From NCBI GenBank assembly GCA_019695185.1, contig JAIBAN010000018.1, positions 28,441-92,440 of the forward strand: 64,000 nt of DNA, given 5' to 3'. Every line of letters begins with the position of its first letter. Position 1 is the stretch's first letter. Both the position numbers and the translations under genes were made by a program. The notes beneath the pieces were generated by a model. It was not told where the DNA came from and did not search any database. It saw only the letters and a list, made by a program, of their open reading frames with translations. This DNA comes from Blastocatellia bacterium. Its GTDB lineage: Bacteria; Acidobacteriota; Blastocatellia; Chloracidobacteriales; Chloracidobacteriaceae. Shown in pieces: positions 1-9,600 of this stretch.

Positions 1-239
1 AACACGGCAGCCGAGGGAACCAGCTCCCGCAACCGCCGTGTTCCTTCCTCCCGTTTGAGATCAATGGTTTCGGTCCGTTTGGAGCTTCCCAGCCATTCAT
101 AGAGGTCCGGTTGCAGAAATGCCGTCATATCTCCCGCCGGTGGCAGCAGGCGGAGCACGTCAAAACCCATCTGGGCCAGAATTCGTCCGGCCAGCGGGCC
201 GGGAAGCAGACGGGTCAGGTCAAGAACCAATGGTGCCAT
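1..239 (-). CDS. CaiB/BaiF-type CoA-transferase family III, N-terminal fragment
   Basis: The reading frame starts with ATG at 239 and runs off the left edge, leaving about 79 residues. The start MAPLVLDLTRLLPGPLAGRI, followed by 'DVLRL', 'YEWLGSSKR' and 'IDLKREEG', matches the N-terminus of family III CoA-transferases (CaiB/BaiF, alpha-methylacyl-CoA racemase type), which move or isomerise CoA thioesters. A GGAGAG ribosome site lies about 6 bases before the ATG. The catalytic Asp lies beyond the window, so the exact reaction cannot be named. Two copies of the 20-bp palindrome lie 65-175 bp upstream, as they do for the acyl-CoA dehydrogenase at 3182-4345, so the two may be co-regulated. Confidence 0.8.
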   Translation of the reverse strand, partial: MAPLVLDLTRLLPGPLAGRILAQMGFDVLRLLPPAGDMTAFLQPDLYEWLGSSKRTETIDLKREEGTRRLRELVPSAAV

Positions 240-303
240 AGAAGACTCTCCGAATTTAACTTAAACAGATAGTAAAATAGTGAAAATAAAGTGGTTGAAC
301 TGT

Positions 304-323
304 ATTGTCCGAGCTCGGACAAG
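304..323. promoter_or_regulatory. 20-bp palindrome, copy 1 (one mismatch)
   Basis: This copy matches ATTGTCCGAGCTCGGACAAT except for G at the last base. It lies 65 bp upstream of the CoA-transferase start and forms a pair with copy 2, 90 bp away. An operator role is inferred. Confidence 0.6.
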
Positions 324-393
324 ACAGTTCCAAAAAACAGCCCCAATTTACAATTTTTTCCTCTTTTCAATTGAAAAGAAAGGGTTTGTGCGG

Positions 394-413
394 ATTGTCC
401 GAGCTCGGACAAT
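394..413. promoter_or_regulatory. 20-bp palindrome, copy 2
   Basis: Perfect copy of ATTGTCCGAGCTCGGACAAT. It lies between the tRNA-like sequence and the CoA-transferase gene and is the distal member of the pair before that gene. Confidence 0.6.
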
Positions 414-438
414 TCAATTATGAGGTGTGGCTGTTGCT

Positions 439-512
439 CAACAGAAGCAGGCATTGAACCAGCGCCCACTCGGTTACGAGCCGAGTGCTCTCAGCCACTG
501 AGCTACCCTGGA
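439..512 (-). tRNA. tRNA-Thr(CGT)-like sequence, possibly a pseudo-tRNA
   Basis: The minus strand folds into a 74-nt cloverleaf of exact canonical segment lengths. The D stem is GCTC/GAGC, the anticodon stem CTCGG/CCGAG, the anticodon loop CTCGTAA (anticodon CGT, Thr) and the T loop TTCAATG. The T stem GCTGG/CCTGC has one U-U mismatch. The acceptor stem TCCAGGG/TTCTGTT is poor: mismatches at the first two pairs, two G-U pairs and only three Watson-Crick pairs. No CCA is encoded. The anticodon and D arms are intact, so it derives from a tRNA-Thr, but charging and function are doubtful. Confidence 0.6.
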
Positions 513-678
513 GCATTGCCAGGAGCATCAAATCAGGTCTTTCCCACGTAGTCCAGGTCAGGGTGATTTGAAAAGCAATTTCCACCATGGAACAAGAAAA
601 AAGTCCACGGGAAAGGAGTCAAAATATTACCTTTCCCGTGAACCTTTATGGTGACTTGCAGGCATGGAGACGGGGAAT

Positions 679-2790
679 TCAGGGAATTACTTCAAAATCC
701 GTCCATTGGGAAAAAACCGGAGGGGCTGTTCCTTTTTGTTTATCCCGAATGACCAGTTGGATGGTGTATTCCCCCGGTGCCTGTTTCGAACTCAGTTGAA
801 AGGTGCCTTGAGCCACCAGATGTTCCTGTTTTTCACCCAGCGGTAAGAGGGCTTTCGGGGTGCCGGAGAGCACCAGTTCATCGCCTTTGAAAACCAGAAT
901 CTGGGATTCCAGGGTGGTCAGTGGATTTTTTGGTTTCTTGCCGCCGGGAAAAACCGCACATTGATAATTCACTTCGGAACCGGCAGGGAATTTTCGCAAA
1001 GCCGGACTTGATTGCGGGTCCAGCACCAGTTGGGGGTTGTTGGTTCCCGGTTGGGTTTGCCCAAAAGCAATCAAACTGGAACTGACCAGGGCATGTTTTT
1101 TCCCATCCTGAATTTCCAGGAAATGCCCGCCCGAACCGATTTTCCCGGATTCGACATCCCGGACCGCCACCCGAAACTGAAAGCCCCCGTTGAGATTGAA
1201 AGGCAGGGTTTGAAATTGCAGCAAGCCTTTTTGACAGGCTGCCTGATAGTCTGCATCCGCCAAGCCGATTTTGAGCTTTTTCAGGTTTTGGGCCACCACT
1301 TCACCATTTTCACTCAGGGCCGCCGTCAGGATTTCGATGGTTGTGACCTGGAGGTTGTCCTGGCGGGAAAAACTCAGTTCCTGCGGGTCAAGCCAGACAT
1401 AGGTCCTCACAAACGGCTTGTTCTCCTTCCCCAGGCCATGGACACAAGTCACCTGGGTATGTAACTGACTGGTGGCAAAGGGAGACAAAATCGAGTCAAT
1501 CATCTGGGTGAGCGAGGTGGTTTCGGTGAGGCGTTCCGGTTCGGCTGGCTTGGTATAAAATCCGTTGCGGGTCCGCACAGTCAGTTCCGGTCGTTTGACC
1601 CGGACAGCAAGCCGATGGGCTTTCAACCAGTCGCCGTCAGCCGGGTTGGTCAAGACATAACCGAGCAGGTAATAGCCGCGTTGCTCCTCCAACACCTTTC
1701 CCAATGAATGATTCAGGTTGTTTGAATTCAAAAAGGCAACCCCGCCGGTTTCACGGGCCAGACTGCGTAATCCCTGTTGGGAGTCCAACCGGTCGGAAGT
1801 CCGAATTCCCTGAAGGGTGCTGAGATTGGTTCCGGTGTCAGAAACCCGGTCGGCACCAGTCAAACCTCCAGTTTCGAGACCCGTGGCTTCAATTGGGTAG
1901 ACCACCACTTCGGAACGGTTGGCCTGCTGCACCAGTTTTTCAAAGGATGAATGGAGCCGGGAGTTCCCCGTTCCCAATTGGGGCAACCCGTCTGAAAGAA
2001 ACAGAATGGATTTGCGACCAGGAAGGTTTTCCAACCCTTTGACCGCCAGCCGGAGTGCGGAAAGGGAAGCTCCAATCAGGTTTTCGGTTCGACCGGCATT
2101 GAGATTTTCAGCCAGTTCCGCATCAAACAAGCCGCCTTTGCCGCCGGTTGCCTGGGAGGTGGACCGGTCACTGCCCCAGGAAGCGCCACTCAGACGGCCC
2201 CGACCCGCCGGATTCCAGTGCAGGTTTTGAACTGCCCCCAACAGTCTCCGTTTGTCATTGGTGAATTGTTGTAAAATTCCCTGGCTTTTCCCGGTTTGAA
2301 GAATAGCCACCAGGTCAAAGGGCTGCATTTGTTCAATCAGAAACGATTTCAAGGCAGACTGAACCCGGCGGATGCTTTCCGCCGACAGGTTCAGGTCATC
2401 CACCACCAGCACATAGGAACGCCGGATATTTTCCGTCCTCGGCAGGGAACTGGCCGGTGCCAGTGAATATTCATCTTTGGGTGTTTTGGCCAAAGGCAAG
2501 TTGGCGGAATTGGTCCCGGCCACCGGTTGCAGGCTGACGTAAGCAAAGTTGGAAATTGGTTGAGGCTGTTTGTCTTCCAGAATTTCAAAATCCTCAGCCG
2601 TCAAATTCGTGACATGCCGCCCCTGTTTATCCACAACGACGGCGTCAATTTGGACCAATGAGGTGGAGACTTTCAAAATTGCATCGGGTTCTTGTGTTGT
2701 GAGGTTCTGAGAAAATCCACTGACTGTGTTTCCCCAGGCAAAGCTCACGCAAAGCAATCCCGCACACAAAGCAGATGCTTGTTTTTTCAT
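679..2790 (-). CDS. Secreted VWFA-related Acidobacterial-domain protein
   Basis: About 703 residues. The start at 2790 gives a clear signal peptide (MKKQASALCAGLLCVSFAWG). An upstream in-frame start at 2973 would put 61 unlikely residues before it. The region after the signal reads 'VQIDAVVVDKQGRHVTNLTAEDFEILEDKQPQPISNF' in pieces, the signature of the VWFA-related Acidobacterial family (TIGR03436). A von Willebrand A fold follows, with a MIDAS-like DLNLS motif in 'VLVVDDLNLS' and a later 'ILFLSDGLP' strand. The C-terminal half looks like beta-sandwich domains. It is probably an exported adhesion or scaffold protein; the ligand is unknown. It stands alone, with a palindrome 215 bp upstream. 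Confidence 0.85.
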   Translation of the reverse strand: MKKQASALCAGLLCVSFAWGNTVSGFSQNLTTQEPDAILKVSTSLVQIDAVVVDKQGRHVTNLTAEDFEILEDKQPQPISNFAYVSLQPVAGTNSANLPLAKTPKDEYSLAPASSLPRTENIRRSYVLVVDDLNLSAESIRRVQSALKSFLIEQMQPFDLVAILQTGKSQGILQQFTNDKRRLLGAVQNLHWNPAGRGRLSGASWGSDRSTSQATGGKGGLFDAELAENLNAGRTENLIGASLSALRLAVKGLENLPGRKSILFLSDGLPQLGTGNSRLHSSFEKLVQQANRSEVVVYPIEATGLETGGLTGADRVSDTGTNLSTLQGIRTSDRLDSQQGLRSLARETGGVAFLNSNNLNHSLGKVLEEQRGYYLLGYVLTNPADGDWLKAHRLAVRVKRPELTVRTRNGFYTKPAEPERLTETTSLTQMIDSILSPFATSQLHTQVTCVHGLGKENKPFVRTYVWLDPQELSFSRQDNLQVTTIEILTAALSENGEVVAQNLKKLKIGLADADYQAACQKGLLQFQTLPFNLNGGFQFRVAVRDVESGKIGSGGHFLEIQDGKKHALVSSSLIAFGQTQPGTNNPQLVLDPQSSPALRKFPAGSEVNYQCAVFPGGKKPKNPLTTLESQILVFKGDELVLSGTPKALLPLGEKQEHLVAQGTFQLSSKQAPGEYTIQLVIRDKQKGTAPPVFSQWTDFEVIP

Positions 2791-3004
2791 AGGGTTCACC
2801 AGATTTGTAAATTGTTTTGCTGCGCGGAGTGTTCGGGATGCTATGACCGGAAAAAGAGATGGCTGGGAATTTCCAAAAATTTGAAAAGAAGTTCCCGGTT
2901 TGTAGTGGGGAAGGGGGCTTCCGTCCGGGATTGGTTCAGACAGCCACTTTTTTAATTTGATGGTTTTTCCCATCCTACTGATTGAAAATAAATCACTTAT
3001 GTGA

Positions 3005-3024
3005 ATTGTCCGAGCTCGGACAAT
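3005..3024. promoter_or_regulatory. 20-bp palindrome, copy 3
   Basis: Perfect copy, extended to 22 bp by flanking A and T. It lies upstream of the VWA gene (start 2790) and downstream of the acyl-CoA dehydrogenase, so it could serve as operator or terminator-like element. Confidence 0.55.
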
Positions 3025-3056
3025 TGATCTGCCAACAATCCTTTGGTTTCAAGGCA

Positions 3057-3140
3057 ATCACCACAGAGACACAGAGGACACAGAGTTTTTCTTTGCGTTT
3101 CTCTGTGCGTCCTCTGTGCCCTCTGTGTCTCTGTGGTGAT
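3057..3140. repeat. CACAGAG-type inverted repeat, copy 1
   Basis: The left arm ATCACCACAGAGACACAGAG is answered by its near-complement ending in CTCTGTGTCTCTGTGGTGAT, giving a stem of about 30 bp around a short centre. Similar elements occur at 43994-44078 and, in a diverged form, at 45261-45364. All three lie between genes. Confidence 0.8.
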
Positions 3141-3181
3141 AAAAATTTTCCAAAGTGTTCCAAATCTTGGGGGGGACCGGT

Positions 3182-4345
3182 TTAGAGAGAACGTTTTTTT
3201 TCTGAAAACAGCCCTTCGAATTTGGCAATGATGCCGAGCATGACTTCATCCGCCCCGCCGCCAATCGGCAGCAACCGGGCGTCGCGGTAATAGCGGGCCA
3301 TCGGATATTCTTCCATGTAGCCTATCCCGCCATGAAACTGCATACAGACATCCGCCACCTGCCGGGTAAGATGGCCAGCCTTGAGTTTGGCCATTGAGGC
3401 TTCGCGCGTCATGTCCTCGCCAGCCACCAGCTTGCGGGTGCAGTGGTAACAAAGCTGTTTCAGCAGTTCGATTTCCGTCAGGCATTCGGCCAGCTTGAAC
3501 TGAATCCATTGGTTGTCAATCAAGGGCTTGCCAAACGTCTTCCGTTGCTTGAGGTACTCAACCGTCATCCGGACAACTTTGTGCGCCCCGGAATAACATA
3601 AAATCGCCGCAATCAGACGTTCTTTTTGAAATTGCTGCATTTGCAACATGAAGCCCTGTCCTTCAGCCCCAATGCGATACCATTTCGGCACCCGCACCTT
3701 GTCATAGGATAGCTCGGCGGTATCACTGGAATGATTTCCCATTTTCTTCAGTTTTCGGCTGACCGAGAAACCGGGGGCATCGGTGGGAACCATAATCAGG
3801 GACATACCCTCAAACCCGGTTCCAGGTGAGGTCCGCACCAGCGTGCAAACCCAGTCGGCCTGCGTTCCGTTGGTGATATAGAGCTTGGTTCCGGAAATCA
3901 CATAATGGTCGCCGTCGGCTTCGGCTTTGGTACGGATGGACGCCACATCCGAACCGGCATCAGGTTCGGTCACACCAATGGCCCCGAGCATGTCACCCCG
4001 CAGCGAAGGCTCCAGAAAAGCTTTTTTCAGGTCGTGGGAGCCAAAATCAGCAAGTGCCGGCGTACACATGTCGGTGTGGACGGTCAACCCCATCGGAACC
4101 CCGGCACAGTTGACCCGGCCCAACTCTTCGGCCCGAATCAGGTTGTACCAGAAATCAAGTCCCAAGCCGCCGTATTCTTCCGGGTAGTTGACACCGAGGA
4201 ACCCCAGGTCGCCCATCTTTTTAATCAGTTCATGGGCGGGAAAATTTTCCTCCTGTTCCCATTTTTCAACATGAGGATTGATTTCGTTGTCCACAAACCG
4301 GCGCATGGCACTCCGGAATTGACGATGTTCTTCGGTAAACTTCAT
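3182..4345 (-). CDS. Acyl-CoA dehydrogenase (isovaleryl/citronellyl-CoA dehydrogenase-like)
   Basis: 387 residues. An AAAGGAG site 9 bases upstream selects the ATG at 4345 (MKFTEEHRQF) over an earlier in-frame start at 4402. FAD-dependent alpha,beta-dehydrogenation of an acyl-CoA is expected. Motifs seen include 'GVTEPDAGSD' (FAD/substrate, about residues 124-133), 'WVCTLVR' and the C-terminal 'QFHGGIGYMEEYPMARYYRD'. The usual C-terminal catalytic Glu of medium-chain enzymes is replaced ('PIGGGADEVML'). A Glu in 'QKERLIAA' (Glu242) sits where isovaleryl-CoA dehydrogenase has its catalytic base, which suggests a branched or long-chain substrate. Two palindromes precede the gene. No electron-transfer flavoprotein gene is nearby. 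Confidence 0.9.
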   Translation of the reverse strand: MKFTEEHRQFRSAMRRFVDNEINPHVEKWEQEENFPAHELIKKMGDLGFLGVNYPEEYGGLGLDFWYNLIRAEELGRVNCAGVPMGLTVHTDMCTPALADFGSHDLKKAFLEPSLRGDMLGAIGVTEPDAGSDVASIRTKAEADGDHYVISGTKLYITNGTQADWVCTLVRTSPGTGFEGMSLIMVPTDAPGFSVSRKLKKMGNHSSDTAELSYDKVRVPKWYRIGAEGQGFMLQMQQFQKERLIAAILCYSGAHKVVRMTVEYLKQRKTFGKPLIDNQWIQFKLAECLTEIELLKQLCYHCTRKLVAGEDMTREASMAKLKAGHLTRQVADVCMQFHGGIGYMEEYPMARYYRDARLLPIGGGADEVMLGIIAKFEGLFSEKKRSL

Positions 4346-4415
4346 GCTGAAACACTCCTTTGAGGAAATCACGAAAAAACGTTGTATCCAACTGATTTTC
4401 AAGGGATTGGCTTGA

Positions 4416-4435
4416 ATTGTCCGAGCTCGGACAAT
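4416..4435. promoter_or_regulatory. 20-bp palindrome, copy 4
   Basis: Perfect copy, centred 80 bp upstream of the acyl-CoA dehydrogenase start, close to the 74 bp seen for the proximal copy before the CoA-transferase. Confidence 0.6.
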
Positions 4436-4481
4436 TCAGGTGCGAAGTGCCATTTGCGCCTGTTTGAGGATTGCCACGCAA

Positions 4482-4501
4482 ATTGTCCGAGCTCGGACAA
4501 T
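4482..4501. promoter_or_regulatory. 20-bp palindrome, copy 5
   Basis: Perfect copy, 66 bp from copy 4 and the distal member of the pair before the acyl-CoA dehydrogenase. I see nothing else identifiable between here and the ankyrin gene at 4693. Confidence 0.6.
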
Positions 4502-4692
4502 TCACCCAAGTCATTTTGTTTCAAGTGAATAAAGGGGAAAAACGGCAAATTCAAAAGCGCACATGAACCTGACTGGCTGCAATCCCAACGGTAGCACAAC
4601 TGAAGGGTTGCTGCTGGGGCTTTTTTCTCCAGGCGGATTCGGAAAACAGTGATTTCAACTCATTGAAACGAAAAAATGAAATGAAACGAGGT

Positions 4693-6423
4693 TTAAGGAT
4701 GCACTCCGGCTTTTTGCAAAAGTTCAAACAGCAACGCCTCTTCCTTATCAGCTTTCCGCCGCTGCTCCAGGAACAAGGCCTTTTCATTTTCAGGAAGTTT
4801 AGGCAGGAGCTTTTCAAACTCCTTTTCATTCGGATGTCGCCCGGTTAGAACCAGATTCTTCCAACCTGAATAATCCAGGACATCAACGTTGGCTCCTGCT
4901 GTGAGCAGGGTTGTGAAAATTTCCAGCCGGTCATTGTGGTTGCCTCCAAGTGAAGCAGCATACATCAAAGCCGTAAACCCCTTTTTGTCGGCCAGATTGA
5001 CATCAGCATGAGCCGCCAGCAATTTTTGCAGGAATTCCAAATCATGGATATCCCGCCTTTGAGACACAATCATCAGAGGGGTTTGGCCGGAACGGTCCTG
5101 GGCATTGACTTTGGCTCCCGCAGCCAACAACTGTTCCAGCAGAGGAATTGACTCACATAAACCACAGTCACGAGCCAATAACAGAAGGACCGTATCTCCA
5201 TCACTGTTTGTCAGTTCCAGATTGACTCCGGCTTCCGTCAGTGCTTTCACCGAACCCAAATCCCGGTCACCCAGGACCGCACCCATTATTGGGGTCCAGC
5301 CTGACGTGCTTTGGGCATTTGGGTTTGCCCCGGCTTTCAACAAAAGCCGGATGACCTGGGGAGAGCTTCGATACATTGCTCTGTGTAAGGGAGTTTCTCC
5401 TGCCCAGCCCTTGTGATTGACATCTGCCTTGTGATTGAGCAGGAGTTCAACCAGGGCTGGTCTGGCATCCCGGTTTTCGGATTCGACCGCAAAGAACAGC
5501 GGGGTTTGTTCAACTGGTCCAACTGCAATCGCGTTGGCACCTGCCTTCAGCAAAGCTTGGACAATCGTGATATTTCCTTTTTCCAGCGCCAGCATCAATG
5601 GTGTAATTTGGTCGTCTTCCGATTTTTCATCCGTGGCCCCGGCCCGTGCGACTTGCTCTGCCGGAACCCCGCTGGAGAGCAAAAACTGCACCATCTCCAC
5701 CCGATTGCCCAACACAGCCCAAAAGAGGGGGGTAAATCCATTGCGGGCATCTGGTTGGTTGATTTTGGCTCCGGTTGCCAGATGGTTTTTGACGGTTCGC
5801 AGGTCCCCTGCAAACACGGCTTGGTCAAAAGGCGATTGTGGGAATAAATGGCGGGGGCCATATTGAGGCTGAATCATGGCCAGTTCCAGAGGGGAAAGCC
5901 CGGATTGTGCCACCCATTGGTCCAGTTCAGGCAGGTGCATGTCGCCTAACAGCGCGTACTGATAGCGGGTGTTGACGGCTTCAGCCAGTTCCCGTCCAGC
6001 CGTGGCGGCAATCAAATGGCCGACGGCACAAAGATTTCCCTCCCGGTCAATAAAGCAAGGGCGACGGTTGGTTGAAGGTTCAAACACATGGGGGAAAACG
6101 CCCCGTTGCCAATAGGCGTGCAAATGGTCCAGATTGACTTGCCGTTGGGTCAGTTGTTGGGGAGACAATCCGGCAGGTGTTTTTTGGCGCAATATGCCTT
6201 CAATGTAGGCCAAATGCGTTTTGATGCGGAGGTTTTCATCGGTTTTGGAATGGGGTAAGACGCCAAACCGGGCATGGAAGCTGATGTCGCCGACCACGGC
6301 ATTCACTGGTTGTGATTGTTGAATGGAAGCAAGTGGATTGACTGGTGGAACCTGAGCGAAAACACCAGTTCCTCTCAGGAAAACCAGAGCAAGGAACCAG
6401 AACACCACGAAATCGATTTTCAT
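4693..6423 (-). CDS. Secreted ankyrin-repeat protein with a conserved N-terminal domain
   Basis: 576 residues from an ATG at 6423 with GAGGA upstream. A signal peptide (MKIDFVVFWFLALVFLRGTG, cleaved near VFAQ) directs export. Residues about 60-180 form a separate domain with 'RRPCFIDREGNLCAVGHLIA' and 'WVAQSGLSPLELAMIQPQY', a block I recall from uncharacterised exported proteins of Bacteroidota and related groups. Residues about 190-540 hold roughly eight to nine ankyrin repeats ('NGFTPLFWAVLGNRVEMVQFLL', 'AGETPLHRAMY', 'SGQTPLMI'), so it is a protein-interaction scaffold outside the cytoplasm. The C-terminus is charged and helical. The partner is unknown. It lies in the same direction as, and 186 bp downstream of, the TPR-CHAT gene. 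Confidence 0.85.
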   Translation of the reverse strand: MKIDFVVFWFLALVFLRGTGVFAQVPPVNPLASIQQSQPVNAVVGDISFHARFGVLPHSKTDENLRIKTHLAYIEGILRQKTPAGLSPQQLTQRQVNLDHLHAYWQRGVFPHVFEPSTNRRPCFIDREGNLCAVGHLIAATAGRELAEAVNTRYQYALLGDMHLPELDQWVAQSGLSPLELAMIQPQYGPRHLFPQSPFDQAVFAGDLRTVKNHLATGAKINQPDARNGFTPLFWAVLGNRVEMVQFLLSSGVPAEQVARAGATDEKSEDDQITPLMLALEKGNITIVQALLKAGANAIAVGPVEQTPLFFAVESENRDARPALVELLLNHKADVNHKGWAGETPLHRAMYRSSPQVIRLLLKAGANPNAQSTSGWTPIMGAVLGDRDLGSVKALTEAGVNLELTNSDGDTVLLLLARDCGLCESIPLLEQLLAAGAKVNAQDRSGQTPLMIVSQRRDIHDLEFLQKLLAAHADVNLADKKGFTALMYAASLGGNHNDRLEIFTTLLTAGANVDVLDYSGWKNLVLTGRHPNEKEFEKLLPKLPENEKALFLEQRRKADKEEALLFELLQKAGVHP

Positions 6424-6609
6424 GAAGCACTATCCTCTGGGAAGTAACAGACTGCTGACCGAAAATCCAACGGTTTGGGTGTCAGGTTGGTTAACCCGGA
6501 AGGACCAGCCATCCCGTGGGTTGTCAGGGACAGCGCTTCAAATCAATTTGCCCGTCACAATATTTCACAAAGGAACGATTATTTCTGTTCGGTTCTCTCC
6601 GTGGAGGTC

Positions 6610-9600
6610 TTAACGTTTTCCAGCCAGATTGCCCCATTCGCCTGACAGGATAAAACTGGCCCAGAAGTAGGGATGGGCCCGCTTGGGGTTTTTCAGAAAA
6701 TTCAACCGAATCTGCCGGAGGGCGGCGGAACGGCCCGCCCCGTTTTTGAGTTGGCCGTAGAAATCCACCATCAAATCCCTGGTGCCTGCATCCGAAACCG
6801 GCCAGAGGCTGACCAGTTGACTTTCGGAACCGGCCAGCACAAAAGCCCGCCGGAGGCCATAGACACCTTCGCCGTTTTTGACATCCCCCAGCCCGGTATC
6901 GCAGGCGGAAAGCACCACCAGTTTGGTGCCCCACAGGTCGAGCGAGGCGGCTTCCAGGGCGGTCAAAATGCCGTCGGCATCGCCAACGCTGGCTTCATGA
7001 TTGGCTCCGGCAAAGAAGAGATAGGAACGCAGGAGCGGATTTTCCTGCCGGATTTTGTCCAGGTTGACTGGCGTGTCATCACGTAACAACAGGCGCTGGC
7101 TGCTGTTTCCGGAAGCGGAATCCATTTCAACATCGGGAAAAAAATAGCCGTGGGTGCCGATATGCAGGAATTCAGGGCGGCGGGTTTGGGTCAGCGCGGT
7201 TTCCGTGGCGCGGGTTTCCTCATAGGTGTTAAGGGCTGGAAACAGGGTTTTCAAGGCGGCTGCCTCGGCGGCGGTGCCAGACAGTCGGGCCAACGGCTGG
7301 AATTGTTTCCCCAACAGCTTGGGCCCCTGGCCGGCGGCATAATCGGGATTGGCCAGAGCCAGCGGCGGGTTGGTGCTGTGACTGCCGTTTTGCAACCGGA
7401 GCAGGTCGCGCCCGCTGGTCAGGTAGGAAAACTCATAGGATTGGACAAGAAACCGTCCGCGTTCATCCACCAGCGCGTCAAAAGGAATCAGGTTCAGGCT
7501 GCCGTCCGGTGAAAGGAGCACTCTGGTGCTTGCGCCAAGCAATTTCCGCACGGGTTCAAAGACGGCCCGCTCCAGTTTCCGGCCCAGGGTCTTGGCCTGT
7601 TTGTTGGCCGGGTTGCGGATGGCCTGGCGGAATTCCGCCACCACTGGTTCAAGCGGCTTGACCGGACCCAGGGCGGCAAACCGGATGTCCCCGGCAGCAT
7701 TCAACAGATAGGCCGCCAGGTGTGGTTCGCCAAACTGTTGGTGTTGCGCGTCAAAGGGTTGATAAACGGCATATTCCACCAGCACGGCCCCAGCCGGAAT
7801 CCATTTTTGCACCTCAGCCAGGGTGATAGGAGTGGTCTGGGTCCGGAATTCAACGCTGCGGCGGCTGATGTCCATTTCCAGTTGTTCCTTGTTGGTTTTC
7901 AACTCATTGAGCAGGGCTTCGTGTTGCTGGGGATTTTTGTTTCCAGGTCCCCGCAGGGTGAGCGCCGAAATTTGCCCGGCCACTGTGGCGTACTCATTGA
8001 GCAACTTTTGGACTTCCGGGTTTTGATTGCGCCGGAGTGCCTCCAGGGCGTTGGTCATGGCATCCAGCGCCCGGCCTTTGCGGCGGAGAAGGACGGTCAG
8101 GGCGGCTTCCTGGGCGGCACGGTCCTGCGGGGCAGCCAGCAGATGCAGGGAAATGGTCTGGTCGGTGCGGGAGGCGGTCCGTTTCAAATAGAGCGTTTTT
8201 TGGTTTTCGGAGCCGGAAAGCAAATTTTGATTCAGGTCCTGTTCAATGATGTCATTGGCCTGCGCCAGGGCTGCCACGGCCTGCGCCGGTTGGTTGGCGG
8301 CTTGCCGGACACCAGCCAGATTGCTCAAGGTGGTTGCCACCAGCGGGTGAGTGGGACCCAGGGCTTTGACGATAATTTCCTGAGCCCGTTGAAAATGGGC
8401 CAGAGCCTGCACATTGTCCCCTTTGTTCCAGTAAATCCAGGCCAGATTGTTCAAATCAGTCGCCACCACCCGATGTTCCTGACCCAATACTTTTTCGTCA
8501 ATTTCCAGGGCACGCCGCTGCAAAGGTTCCGCCACGTCAGGTTTTCTTTGTCTGCGATAGAGGGAGGCCAGATTTCCCAAGGTAAGCGCTACGTTGGAAT
8601 GATTGGGGCCTAACGCCTTTTCCTGGATGGCCAGCGCTTTTTGGTAACAGGTTTCGGCCTGGAGCAGGTCACCTTTCAATTCATACACACTGCCCAGGTT
8701 GAACAGATTAAACCCCACATCCGCATGGTTCGGTCCCAGCGCTTTTTCCCGAATGGCCAGCGCCTGCTCCAAAAGCGGCAGGGCCGTCTCTGCATCCCCT
8801 TTGCCTTTGGAGACCATTCCCAAATTGACCAGACTGGTGCTCAGGTCCGGATGCGTCGGGGGGAGGATTTGCCGCCGGATTTCCAGGGCTTGGCGGAAAT
8901 ATTTCTCCGCTTTGTCATATTCGGCTCTGGATTCGTAAAAGGTTCCCAAATTGTTGAGGGTGGTGGCAGTTCGGTTGTGGATTTTGCCAAATGCTTTTTC
9001 CCGGATGGCCAGTGCGCGCAGAAAAAAAAGTTCTGCCTGGGGATACTTGCCAATGGCAAAATAGAGAGTGCCCACATTGTTGACCGACTGGCTGGTGTCG
9101 GGGTGGTCCGGGCCCAAAGCTTTCTCCCGAATGGCCAATGCCCGCTGGTAAGCTTTTTCAGCAGCAGGGTAATTGCCGGCCCGGTCATAGAGCAGCCCCA
9201 GACTGTTCAGCGTATCGGCAACAAACGGGTTTTCCGGACCGAAGACTCCTTCCCGAATGGCCAGGACCTTGAGGAACATGGATTCAGCCTGTTGATAATC
9301 GCCTTTGGCACTGTAGAGGGTTGCAAAATTGGATAGCGTCTGAATGGTTTCAGGATGTTCAGCGCCGTATAGTTTTTCTTCCAGAGCCAGGGCCCGTTGG
9401 AAATTGGGTTCCGCCTGGACATAGTTGCCGGCATTTTTATAGAGCACGGCCAGGTCATTCAGGACCGCAGCAATATCCACTTCCAGGTCAGGATACAGTT
9501 CATAAATTTTCAGGGCTCGCTGGTAAAACTGTTCGGCTGCGGCCCGATGCTCAAGTGCCAATTCCACCTGAGCCAGGTTGCGGAGGGTTTCCGCCACTGC

